NCBI RefSeq assembly: GCF_017305915.1
Contig: NZ_JAFKJN010000014.1
Coordinates: 1 to 64,000, forward strand
DNA from: Reyranella sp.
Lineage (GTDB): Bacteria; Pseudomonadota; Alphaproteobacteria; Reyranellales; Reyranellaceae
Direction: 5' to 3'
Length of the DNA stretch: 64,000 nt
Shown piece by piece: positions 47,716-55,630 of this stretch. The stretch's first letter is position 1, and each line of letters starts with the position of its first letter. The position numbers were made by a program, and so were the translations under genes. The notes under the pieces were generated by a model. It was given only the letters and a program-made list of their open reading frames with translations, did no database searches and was not told where the DNA came from.

Positions 47716-47776
47716 GATGTTAGAGCACGGGGTTGTTGTTGCTCCGGCCGCCACGAGCGCTCGGCGATGCAGCCAA

Positions 47777-48643
47777 CTAACCAACCTCCTCCAACGTCGA
47801 GCACGTTCCGCTGACGCGGGTCTGGCGCATGTAGCGGCGGTGACGGTCGGCGTCGTAGCCGCTTCCGGCGTGGAGGAGGCAGCGGTTGTCCCAGAGGACG
47901 ACGTCGCCCGGTTGCCAGGCGTGGACGTAGATGTGTTCGGGCTGGATCGCTGCTTCGGTCAGTTGGTCGATCAGGACGCGGCCGGCGGCCCGACTCATGC
48001 CCTCGATCTCCCGGACGTGGGAGCCGAGGAACAGGTTCCTGGCACCGGTCGCCGGATTGGTCCGGACGAGCCGCTGGCGCACGGGCGGCAGCGAGGCCGC
48101 CAACTCGGGCGATACGGCATCGGGGGCGACCTTCGAGCGCGAATAGACATAATCGTGGATCGCGATCAGGGGATGGAGCTCGGCCTTGCGCTCAGGCGAG
48201 AGGCGATCGTAGGCGGCGCGCAGCGAGACGAACATCGTCGTGCCGCCCTCGGCCGGCGTTTCGTAGGCGCACATGATCGAGAGGAACGCCGGCACCGGTT
48301 TGAACGAAGCATCCGAGTGCCACATGTTGTTGCCGGTGAGGAAGATGGTCTTCTTGTGCGAGCTGCCCAGCACCGTGCCGTCCTTCTGGACGTTGCCGAT
48401 GGTGCCGAAATACTCGATCTTGCCGACACTGGTGTGGCTCGGCTCGGGGTTGCCGAATTGGCGCGTGAGGGCGAGCTGGCGGTCGTCATCCATCGACTGA
48501 TCGGGGAAGCAGACGAACGAATACCGATCGATCGCTGCGTCGATCGCCTGGATCACGTCAGGCGTGAGCGGCTTGCCAAGATCGATGCCGCGGAGGCTGG
48601 CGCCGAACTCAGGATGCAGCTTTTCGTATCGGAGCTGGGACAT
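47777..48643 (-). CDS. TauD/TfdA-type Fe(II)/2-oxoglutarate dioxygenase
   Basis: A 288-residue non-haem iron enzyme that hydroxylates an organic acid, ether or sulfonate using 2-oxoglutarate and oxygen. Ligands: His109 and Asp111 in NNMWHSDASF, and His258 in NRCLLHAGSGYD. The downstream Arg in RHRRYMRQTRV binds 2-oxoglutarate. The start at 48643 (MSQLRYEKLHPEFGASLRGIDL) matches the family N-terminus; an in-frame extension to 48787 is low-complexity and lies inside the hydrolase gene. The gene begins 35 bases before the upstream hydrolase gene ends. A sulfonatase, herbicide-ether or similar substrate is possible. Confidence 0.9.
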   Translation of the reverse strand: MSQLRYEKLHPEFGASLRGIDLGKPLTPDVIQAIDAAIDRYSFVCFPDQSMDDDRQLALTRQFGNPEPSHTSVGKIEYFGTIGNVQKDGTVLGSSHKKTIFLTGNNMWHSDASFKPVPAFLSIMCAYETPAEGGTTMFVSLRAAYDRLSPERKAELHPLIAIHDYVYSRSKVAPDAVSPELAASLPPVRQRLVRTNPATGARNLFLGSHVREIEGMSRAAGRVLIDQLTEAAIQPEHIYVHAWQPGDVVLWDNRCLLHAGSGYDADRHRRYMRQTRVSGTCSTLEEVG

Positions 48644-49433
48644 GGCGAGTGAATCTCCGTGATGCGCTACTGCGCTGCACTGCGCTGCACATCGGAATGT
48701 GCGACTTGAGGAACGTGCGCACGCGGTCGATCGTGCGTGCCTTGAGTTCCGGCGGTTCGCGCCACGGGAACACCGTGATCTCGGCATTGGGCGCCAGCGA
48801 CGCGACGTCGATCGATGTCGGCAGCGGATGCGACGGCGTGTCGTCCGGCAGGACCAGGATCGGCGTCCGGCAGTTGCCGATGAACTCGCGCGGCACGCTG
48901 TAGAGGAAATCGGGCTGCACGCGCCACAGGCTGTGGAGGTATTTCTCGATCGTCTCGGCCGACACCTCGGGTCGTCGTGCGCGGAAATCCGCGAGCCAAT
49001 TCTGCCGGCTGTGTCGAACCATGACGTCCGGGTCTTCGGGCCTGTGGCCTACGGTCTGGCAGAACACGGCGGCAACGACGCGTTGAGGCGCGCGCTGCAG
49101 CAGCTTGCTGGCGAAGCAGCCGCCGATGCAGTAGCCCATGTAGAAGAATTCGCCGATCCCGAGATGGTCCATCAGGCCAAGCTGGTCGTCGGCGAACGCG
49201 TCCCACGCGTTCTCGACCGGCACCGGACCGGCGGAATCGCCGCCATTGGCATTGCGCTGGTCCATGGTGATGCAGCGGAAGTCGTGCTTGAACTCTTCCA
49301 TCGCATTGATGACGGCGGTCGGCCAGTTGCTGACGCGCGAGTTCAAGCCGCTGCCGGGGGTGACCAGCAGCGGGAAGCCGGAGCCGATCTCCTCATAGCG
49401 AATACGAACGTCGCCATTTTGACAAAAGGGCAT
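48609..49433 (-). CDS. Alpha/beta hydrolase with Cys nucleophile
   Basis: 274 residues, alpha/beta hydrolase fold: oxyanion region PLLVTPGSGLNSRVSNW, the ITMDQRNANGGDS loop, and a nucleophile elbow FYMGYCIGGCFASK. There Cys102 replaces the usual Ser, as in dienelactone hydrolases (GYCxGG). The acid may be Asp in LVLPDDTPSHP. The normal catalytic His near residue 240 is not evident (VFPWREPPELKART). The tail after about residue 255 is low-complexity and overlaps the TauD gene start. It may act on an ester or lactone formed by the neighbouring oxygenases, or be a non-hydrolytic member. Confidence 0.78.
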   Translation of the reverse strand: MPFCQNGDVRIRYEEIGSGFPLLVTPGSGLNSRVSNWPTAVINAMEEFKHDFRCITMDQRNANGGDSAGPVPVENAWDAFADDQLGLMDHLGIGEFFYMGYCIGGCFASKLLQRAPQRVVAAVFCQTVGHRPEDPDVMVRHSRQNWLADFRARRPEVSAETIEKYLHSLWRVQPDFLYSVPREFIGNCRTPILVLPDDTPSHPLPTSIDVASLAPNAEITVFPWREPPELKARTIDRVRTFLKSHIPMCSAVQRSSASRRFTRHVPAPIRKAAS

Positions 49434-49600
49434 CGAAATCTCCCGAACGACCAGGACCAGCTTATTCGAGTACCGCGTTCATTTTGAACTCGACCGATCA
49501 CGATGCGGTCCTTGTTGGGATCCGCCGCGGGGCTTGCGCAGGCGATCCGTCTAATTGTTTAATGGATGGACCAATAAAGACCAGAGAAGAAGCGCATTCC

Positions 49601-50587
49601 ATGACCCGCTTTAATCGCCGCCGGCTCGCCGGACTGCTCGGCCTGATCGTTTCCGGCCTGCTTCCGGCCCACGGCGCGTCGGCGCAGGACTATCCCGGCA
49701 AGCCGGTCACCATTGTCGTTCCGTTCACGGCGGGCGGTGCGACCGACCTGTCGGCCCGGGTCATCGCCCAGCTTCTGTCCAAGGAGCTCGGCCAGCCGTT
49801 CGTGGTGATGAACCGCGCCGGGGCGAGCGGCATGATCGGGATGGCGAGCGTCGCCACCGCTGCGCCCGACGGCTACACGCTGGGATGGGGCGGCAACAGC
49901 CCGATGTCCGTGGCGCCGCACCTGATGAGGAACCCGCCCTACGATCCGCTGAAGGCCTTCGCGCCGATCGGTCTCGCGGCGATCTCGTCGTGGGTCATGG
50001 TGGTCCGGCCCGGCCTGCCCGCCTCCAGCGTGGCCGAGCTGATCGCGCTCGCCAAGGCGCAGCCCGGCAGGCTCACCTTCGCGTCCGCCGGCACCGGAAG
50101 TGCCACCCACCTTATGGTCGAGGTGTTCAAGGCCGCCGCCGGCATCGACATGCTGCATGTGCCCTACAAAGGCGAGATCGACGGCATGAACGCGATCGCG
50201 GCCGACCAGGTCGACATGATGATGGGGGCGACGTCGACCTCCTCGTCGCTGATGAGGTCCGGCAAGGTGAAGGGGCTCGCGGTGACGACGCCGACGCGCG
50301 ATCCGGCCGTGCCGGAAACCCCCACGGTCAAGGAGGCCGGCGTGCCCGAGCTGACCTTCGAGATCTTCTTCGGGCTCCTGGCGCCGGCCGGCACGCCGCG
50401 GTCGATCGTCGACAGGCTTTCCGCGGCGCTGGTGCGCGCCGTCGACGATCCGTCGTACCGCGAGGCCATGGACAAGGCAGGCATCCGCCCGACCGGTAGC
50501 ACGCCCGAGGCGTTCGCCAGCTTGCTGGAGCGGCATAACCGCCAGTGGCTCGCCATCATCGAACGCAACAACATCACGTCCAACTGA
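49601..50587 (+). CDS. Tripartite tricarboxylate transporter substrate-binding protein (Bug/TctC family), orphan
   Basis: 328 residues with an export signal (FNRRRLAGLLGLIVSGLLPAHGASA, RRR suggesting possible Tat use). It has the Bug fold: YPGKPVTIVVPFTAGGATDLSARVIA, VVMNRAGASGMIG, MLHVPYKGEIDGMNA, FEIFFGLLAPAGTP. It binds a carboxylate ligand through two water-bridging loops. No TctA or TctB membrane genes are present, as usual for the expanded Bug family. The acyl-CoA ligase follows after seven bases, so uptake and activation of the same acid is likely. It is divergent from the hydrolase-TauD operon. Confidence 0.9.
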   Translation: MTRFNRRRLAGLLGLIVSGLLPAHGASAQDYPGKPVTIVVPFTAGGATDLSARVIAQLLSKELGQPFVVMNRAGASGMIGMASVATAAPDGYTLGWGGNSPMSVAPHLMRNPPYDPLKAFAPIGLAAISSWVMVVRPGLPASSVAELIALAKAQPGRLTFASAGTGSATHLMVEVFKAAAGIDMLHVPYKGEIDGMNAIAADQVDMMMGATSTSSSLMRSGKVKGLAVTTPTRDPAVPETPTVKEAGVPELTFEIFFGLLAPAGTPRSIVDRLSAALVRAVDDPSYREAMDKAGIRPTGSTPEAFASLLERHNRQWLAIIERNNITSN

Positions 50588-50594
50588 GCGCGCC

Positions 50595-52262
50595 ATGACG
50601 CAGATCAAGGCCCAGGTCCATCGCAACGCCGTCGAGCGCGATACTTATGCGCTGCGCGATCTCACCTTTCCCAAGGTGCTGCGGCGCCAGGTGAAGGAGC
50701 GCGGCGACAAGGTCTTCCTGACCGAGATCGCCACCAGGCGAACCTTCACCTATCGCACCTTCGATGCCTGGACGAACAAGGTCGCCGACGCGCTGGCCGG
50801 CATGGGAATCGCCAAGGGCCGCCACGCCGGCATCTTCATGGGCAACTCGGCCGAGCACCTCGCGGTCTATTTCGGCATCGGCAAGCTGGGGGCGGTCGCG
50901 GTCCCGGTGAACACCGCCGCCCGGGGCGAGCTGCTGCGCTACTACCTGGCGCAATCCGACTGCGAAGCCGTCATCGTCGAGGACGTGCTGGCCGATCGCC
51001 TGCGGGAGGTGCTGCCGCAACTGCCGAACATCCGGAGCGTCATGCTCGTTCCCTCGCCGGACCGCGCGTCGACGTCGCTCGCGAGCTGCGCGGCCTATGC
51101 GGTCAGCCACTTCGAGCCGGCGGTCGCCGCGGCGAGCGACGCGCCGCGCGGCCAGCACGTCAGATGCTCGGACCTGCTGATGCTCGCCTACACGTCGGGC
51201 ACCACCGGCCCGTCCAAGGGCAGCATGCTGTCGCACGCCGCGGCCCTCAGCTACGGCACCGACGCCGCCGAGGTGCAGGGCTATCGCGAGTCGGACATCT
51301 TTTATGTCTGCCTGCCGCTGTTTCACAACAACGGGCTGCTGGCCGCGACCGGCGCCGCGCTGGTCTGCGGTGCCTCTGCGGTCCTGTCGCGCCGCTTCTC
51401 GGTCACGCGATTCCTCGGCGAGATTCGCGACCATCATGCGACCATCACCAACTTCCTGGGCGCCATGTCGAGCTTCCTGTGGAGCCAGCCGCCGTCGCCG
51501 CGGGATGCCGAGAACGACCTTCGCCTGGTCAGCATGGCGCCGACGCCGAAATACGCCGCTGAGTTCGAGAAGCGCTTCGGGCTGCGGGCGATGAACAATT
51601 ACGGCCTGTCCGACTTCGGCATGGTGACGTCGTTCACCCAGCACGATCCCCGGGAGAAGCTCGGGTCGATCGGCCGGCCGCGTCCCGGCTGGCGGGTGAA
51701 GATCGTCGACGACGACGATTTCGAGCGGCCGGACGGCGAGATCGGCGAGATCGTGGCGCAATGCGAGGATCCGTGGCGGGCTACCAACGGCTACTACAAG
51801 ATGCCGGAAGCCACCCTGGCCGCAAATCGCAATCAGTGGTTCCACACCGGCGATCGCGGCATGCGCGATGCGGACGGCTACTTCTGGTTCGTCGACCGCA
51901 AGAAGGATTGCATCCGCCGGCGCGGCGAGAACATCTCCGCCTTCGAGGTCGAGCAGCTGATCGCCCTCCATCCGGCCGTCGCCACCGTCGCGGCCTTTCC
52001 CGTGGCGACCCCGCAGAACGACGAGGAAGTGGGCGTCGTGGTCGTCCGCCGGCCGGACATGACGATCGGCGAGAAGGAGCTGATCGAGCACTGCCAGGGC
52101 AACATGGCCTACTTCATGGTGCCGCGTTACATCCAGTTCCGCGACGCACTGCCGACGACGGTCAGCCAGAAGGTCGAGAAGTTCAGGCTGCGGGCCGACT
52201 TCGAGCGCGACCTGTCCTCGGTCTGGGATCGCGAGGCGTCGGGCCTGGTGCTGGCGCGGTAA
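50595..52262 (+). CDS. AMP-dependent acyl-CoA ligase (CaiC-like)
   Basis: 555 residues of the ANL superfamily: LLMLAYTSGTTGPSKGSMLSH, NNYGLSDFGMV, WFHTGDRGMRD, FVDRKKDCIRRRGENISAFEVE and a C-terminal QKVEKFRLR with the probable catalytic Lys. The order resembles carnitine/crotonobetaine-type ligases. It forms a CoA thioester of the acid presumably bound by the upstream TctC protein. The last 80 bases overlap the convergent GntR gene. Confidence 0.88.
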   Translation: MTQIKAQVHRNAVERDTYALRDLTFPKVLRRQVKERGDKVFLTEIATRRTFTYRTFDAWTNKVADALAGMGIAKGRHAGIFMGNSAEHLAVYFGIGKLGAVAVPVNTAARGELLRYYLAQSDCEAVIVEDVLADRLREVLPQLPNIRSVMLVPSPDRASTSLASCAAYAVSHFEPAVAAASDAPRGQHVRCSDLLMLAYTSGTTGPSKGSMLSHAAALSYGTDAAEVQGYRESDIFYVCLPLFHNNGLLAATGAALVCGASAVLSRRFSVTRFLGEIRDHHATITNFLGAMSSFLWSQPPSPRDAENDLRLVSMAPTPKYAAEFEKRFGLRAMNNYGLSDFGMVTSFTQHDPREKLGSIGRPRPGWRVKIVDDDDFERPDGEIGEIVAQCEDPWRATNGYYKMPEATLAANRNQWFHTGDRGMRDADGYFWFVDRKKDCIRRRGENISAFEVEQLIALHPAVATVAAFPVATPQNDEEVGVVVVRRPDMTIGEKELIEHCQGNMAYFMVPRYIQFRDALPTTVSQKVEKFRLRADFERDLSSVWDREASGLVLAR

Positions 52263-53055
52263 CGGTCGCCAGCTTCTGTCCCGGCGGCACGGCGCGCGCT
52301 TTGATCATGTAGCTCTGGTGCAGCCGCGACAGCGTCCGGGCCATCTCCTCGACCGCCTTCTCGACGTCGCGGTGGCGCAGATGGGCCAGCAGGCGCCGGC
52401 GGGACGGCAGCGTGTAGTTCTGGTCGTCGGTCGGACCGATCGCCTTCACGAACTGGCGCGTCACTTCCATGACGCCTTCTGTGGCGGCGATCAGGATCGG
52501 ATTGCGCGTGGTCTTGGCCAGCAGGACGTGGAAGGCCTGGTGGTACTTGGTGCGCTCCTCGAAGTTCCCGGCCCTGTGCATGTCCGCCGCCCGCGCGACG
52601 TTCGCCTCGAGGAGCGCGAGGTCCTCCGCGGTGAGGCGCTTGCAGGCGAGCCGGATGACCTCGGCGCTGAGCGCGAGCCGCGCCTCGCTGAGATGATCGG
52701 GCGTGATGGCGCCGAGGAAGTAGAGATCGCGCATGCCGTTGACCACGGCGTTCGAGCTGCCCGGCAGCACGAAGGCGCCGCCCGTCGCGCCGAGCTTGAG
52801 CTCGATCAGGCCGCTCAGCTCGAGCGCGCGCAGGGCGTCGCGCACCGTGTTCCGGCTGACGCCGAACATCGCCGCGAGGCTACGCTCGGGCGGCAGCTTG
52901 TCGCCGGGCCGCAGCCGGCCTTCGGAGATCGAGCGGCGCAGCCGGCTGGCCACCTCCTGGTAGATGCGCTGGGCGCTGATCGGCTCGATGCCGTACTGCC
53001 CGGCAAGCGTGTCCGACGGCGGCGCGGGGACATGGGTCGATTTCCGTGGGTTCAT
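52183..53055 (-). CDS. FadR-like GntR-family regulator
   Basis: 290 residues: winged helix (IYQEVASRLRRSISEGRLRPGDKLPPERSLAAMFGVSRNTVRDALRALELSGLIELK) and a helical FCD domain (LSEARLALSAEVIRLACKRLTAEDL; the likely metal ligands are Asp/His in EERTKYHQAFHVLLAKTTRNPIL). The start at 53055 gives the standard N-terminus; a frame to 53151 adds unrelated residues. About 25 low-complexity residues at the C-terminus arise from the overlap with the ligase gene. It is the best candidate for control of the 48-58 kb catabolic genes. Confidence 0.88.
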   Translation of the reverse strand: MNPRKSTHVPAPPSDTLAGQYGIEPISAQRIYQEVASRLRRSISEGRLRPGDKLPPERSLAAMFGVSRNTVRDALRALELSGLIELKLGATGGAFVLPGSSNAVVNGMRDLYFLGAITPDHLSEARLALSAEVIRLACKRLTAEDLALLEANVARAADMHRAGNFEERTKYHQAFHVLLAKTTRNPILIAATEGVMEVTRQFVKAIGPTDDQNYTLPSRRRLLAHLRHRDVEKAVEEMARTLSRLHQSYMIKARAVPPGQKLATVTAPAPGPTPRDPRPRTGRARSRPAA

Positions 53056-53091
53056 CGTTCCACTCGCAGACCTCTGAACCAAGCGCCTTGA

Positions 53092-53127
53092 AGTACGGCC
53101 GGTCAGACACTCTCCATAGAGTACGGC
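53092..53127. promoter_or_regulatory. Candidate FadR-type operator before the GntR gene
   Basis: GGTCAGAC (53101-53108) has the GT-N3-AC core of FadR-subfamily operators and lies 46 bases before the regulator start. It is bracketed by direct repeats AGTACGGC at 53092-53099 and 53120-53127. This would suit autoregulation. The flanking bases do not complete the full TNGTNNNACNA consensus. Confidence 0.3.
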
Positions 53128-53250
53128 TGCCCTGGAAGTCGCAAGCCCCACTTTCGGAAGATCGACGACGGTGTCCGAGGGCTGCGCGAAGCGCCGTCTC
53201 CCGGCCTTACGCCGGTTGGTCGGGCAATCCGCACCGGCATTTGGCGGCGA

Positions 53251-54252
53251 TCAGCCCGCGGCGGCGCGCAGCCCGGCCAGCAGCGGCAGCGCTTCCGAAG
53301 CGAAGCGCTCGATCTGACGGTCGCGCTCTTCGTACGGTCCGACGAAATCGAGAATGACGTGGCGGACCCCCGCGTCGTGGAAACGCACGATGCTTTCCGC
53401 GACGCGTTGCGGCGGGCCGAGCGCGCAATAGCGCTCGGCAGCCTTGCGGAAGTCCATCCCATAGCGCTGGCTGAGGGTAACGGTCGCGGCATCGAGCGCC
53501 TTTTCGTAGGTGTCATCAATGCGCGTGAACAGCAGATGGGCCGTCCCGAAGTCTCGGTCGAAGACCCGACCGGCCGCCGCGGCGGCGGCGGCGATCTTCT
53601 CCAGCCCCTGGCGAAACATCTCCGGCGTGATGACGTACGACATCCAACCGTCGGTCATGCGGCCGATGCGGCGGAGAGCGGCGTCCGAGCGGCCGCCGCA
53701 CCAGATCGGGGGACCGCCCGCCTGGCGCGGCGGCGGCTGCATCGTCACGCCCTCGAACTTGAAGAAGCGGCCGTCATGGGTGGCCGGCGTCCCGCTCCAC
53801 AGCTTGCGCATCACCGTAAGGCTTTCATCCAGCCGTGCGCCGCGTTCGGCGACCGGGACACCACAGGCTTCGAACTCCTTGTGGAATTCACCGCCCACGC
53901 CGACCCCGAAGATGAACCTGCCCTCCGTCAGGTGATCGAGGGTCGAAACCTGCTTGGCCACCGGCGTGGGATGGCGCAGCGGCACGAGGTAGACACCCGT
54001 GCCGAAGACCAGCCGCCGGCTGATCACCGCAGCCTGGGCGAGCTGCAGCAGCGGATCGAATATGGAGATGTGAAAGGAGATATGGTCGCCGACCCACAGC
54101 GAGTCGTAACCGCTGCGATCGACCAGCTCGACCAGCGTGCACATCTCGTCGATCGTCGGCAGCCAGGCGCCGGCCGCCGGCTCGCTGCGACGATGGATGG
54201 TTTGAATGCCGATCCGCAGGCGATCCTCGACGGGGAGGCCGGAATTGCTCAT
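53251..54252 (-). CDS. LLM-class flavin-dependent oxidoreductase (third copy)
   Basis: 333 residues, luciferase-like TIM barrel of the F420/FMN type: VDRSGYDSLWVGDHISFH, RLVFGTGVYLVPLRHPTPVAKQVSTLDHLTEGRFIFGVGVGGE, and GGPPIWCGGRSDAALRRIGRMTDGWM. It starts four bases after the acyl-CoA dehydrogenase stop, so the two form one unit. It may oxygenate the CoA ester or a downstream intermediate. The 195-base gap to the GntR gene holds no obvious gene. Confidence 0.87.
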   Translation of the reverse strand: MSNSGLPVEDRLRIGIQTIHRRSEPAAGAWLPTIDEMCTLVELVDRSGYDSLWVGDHISFHISIFDPLLQLAQAAVISRRLVFGTGVYLVPLRHPTPVAKQVSTLDHLTEGRFIFGVGVGGEFHKEFEACGVPVAERGARLDESLTVMRKLWSGTPATHDGRFFKFEGVTMQPPPRQAGGPPIWCGGRSDAALRRIGRMTDGWMSYVITPEMFRQGLEKIAAAAAAAGRVFDRDFGTAHLLFTRIDDTYEKALDAATVTLSQRYGMDFRKAAERYCALGPPQRVAESIVRFHDAGVRHVILDFVGPYEERDRQIERFASEALPLLAGLRAAAG

Positions 54253-54256
54253 GGGG

Positions 54257-55435
54257 TTACATCTTGCCTCCGACGATGCGCGCGCCCAGCGCCCAGCGAT
54301 GGACCTCGGACGGGCCGTCGTAGATGCGGAAGGCGCGGGTGTCGCGGAAGATGCGCTCGACCACGGTGTCGCGGGTGATGCCCATGCCGCCCAGGATCTG
54401 CAGCGAACGGTCGGCGACGCGGGCGATCGCCTCGGAGCAGATCACCTTGCTCATCGAGCTTTCGTTGGAGGCACGGTTGCCCTGGTCGAGCAGCCAGGCG
54501 GTGTGCCAGATCGACAGCCGCGCCTGGTGAATGTCCATCATGTTGTCGGCCAGCATGAAGCTGACGCCCTCGTGCTCGCCGAGCTTCTTGCCGAAGGCCT
54601 CGCGCGTGCGGGCATAGTCCGTCGCGATGTCCTGCGCCCGGTTGGCCGAGCCCAGCCAGCGCATGCAATGGCTGAGCCGCGCCGGCGCCAGCCGCACCTG
54701 GGCGTAACGGAAGCCCTTGCCGATCTCGCCCAGCACGGCGTCGGCCGGCAGGCGCAGCTCGTCGAACGACATCACCGCGTGGCCGCCGGTGAAGGAGGAA
54801 TCGATGGTGTCGAGGGTGCGCTCGATCCTGATCCTGGGGTTGGGCAGGTCGGCCAGGAACAGCGTCGCGTGGCCGTGCATCGGCCCGCCCTCCATCTTGG
54901 CCATGATGATCGCCCAGCCGGCATTGTCGGCGCCGGTGATCAGCCACTTGCGGCCGGAGATCACCCATTCGTTGCCGTCCTGGCGCGCCGTGGTCTTGAG
55001 CAGGCCGGGATCGGAGCCGGCGCCGCCGGGCTCGGTCATGCAGAAGCAGGAGCGCAGCTTGCCTTCGGCCAGCGGCTTCAGGAAATGGTCGCGCTGGTCG
55101 GGCCGCGCCACGACGTCGAGCAGATGGATGTTGCCCTCGTCCGGCGAGGCGCAATGGATCGCCGTCGGCCCCAGGATCGAATAGCCCGCCGCCTCGAACA
55201 CCAGCGCCCGGCCGATCTGGCTCAAGGCCCGGCCGCCATATTCCTGGGGCACGTGCGGCGCGAACACGCCGGCGGCCTTGGCGAGCGCGTTCAATTCGAT
55301 GCGCAGCGCGTCGGTCGGGCCGTGCGCCGTCCAGCGCGGGTCCTTCTCGTAGGGGATGACCTTGTCGACGACGAAGGCCTTGGTCTTCTCGGCGAGCTCG
55401 ACGAGTTCTTTGGGAGGGGCGAAGTTGATGTCCAT
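54257..55435 (-). CDS. Acyl-CoA dehydrogenase
   Basis: A 392-residue FAD enzyme that oxidises an acyl-CoA to the 2,3-enoyl-CoA and passes electrons to ETF. Signatures: FCMTEPGGAGSD, NEWVISGRKWLITGADNAGW, and REAFGKKLGEHEGVSFMLADN. The LQILGGMGITRDTVVERIFRDTRAFRIYDGPSEVHR end holds the usual helix-G motif; the catalytic base appears to be elsewhere in the C-terminal bundle (Asp or Glu not certain). It resembles the long/branched-chain subgroup. The gene has its own upstream region with a palindrome and phased T-tracts. Confidence 0.92.
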   Translation of the reverse strand: MDINFAPPKELVELAEKTKAFVVDKVIPYEKDPRWTAHGPTDALRIELNALAKAAGVFAPHVPQEYGGRALSQIGRALVFEAAGYSILGPTAIHCASPDEGNIHLLDVVARPDQRDHFLKPLAEGKLRSCFCMTEPGGAGSDPGLLKTTARQDGNEWVISGRKWLITGADNAGWAIIMAKMEGGPMHGHATLFLADLPNPRIRIERTLDTIDSSFTGGHAVMSFDELRLPADAVLGEIGKGFRYAQVRLAPARLSHCMRWLGSANRAQDIATDYARTREAFGKKLGEHEGVSFMLADNMMDIHQARLSIWHTAWLLDQGNRASNESSMSKVICSEAIARVADRSLQILGGMGITRDTVVERIFRDTRAFRIYDGPSEVHRWALGARIVGGKM

Positions 55436-55521
55436 GGTCCGACGCTAGCACGCGCCGGCCCTGCAAGAGTGCAGAGCTGGCGCCTTGCCGGTTCTCTCGT
55501 GTTGCGGTATACTAATAATCG

Positions 55522-55539
55522 ATGTACGTAAACTTACAT
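55522..55539. promoter_or_regulatory. Palindrome in the acyl-CoA dehydrogenase promoter region
   Basis: ATGTACGT-aa-ACTTACAT (one mismatch in eight) lies 87 bases before the acyl-CoA dehydrogenase start, inside an AT-rich island (GGTATACTAATAATCG) that is exceptional in this GC-rich window. The size and symmetry suit a TetR-type or similar dimer covering the promoter. Confidence 0.45.
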
Positions 55540-55575
55540 TTGATTTCGGGAATCTCATCGGCCGGCACGCGAGCG

Positions 55576-55630
55576 CCGTTTTCGGCGGTTTTCGACCGTT
55601 TCTTCCGTTTTGGGCGGCATCCCCGTTTTT
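55576..55630. promoter_or_regulatory. Phased CCGTTTT tracts (possible intrinsic bend)
   Basis: Short T-tracts preceded by CCG/CGG recur at 55579, 55589, 55599, 55608 and 55626, spaced 10, 10, 9 and 18 bases, about one helical turn or a multiple. They lie between the stop of the flavin monooxygenase and the AT-rich promoter of the acyl-CoA dehydrogenase. Phased A/T-tracts are known to curve DNA; here this would place a bend directly upstream of that promoter. Confidence 0.4.
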
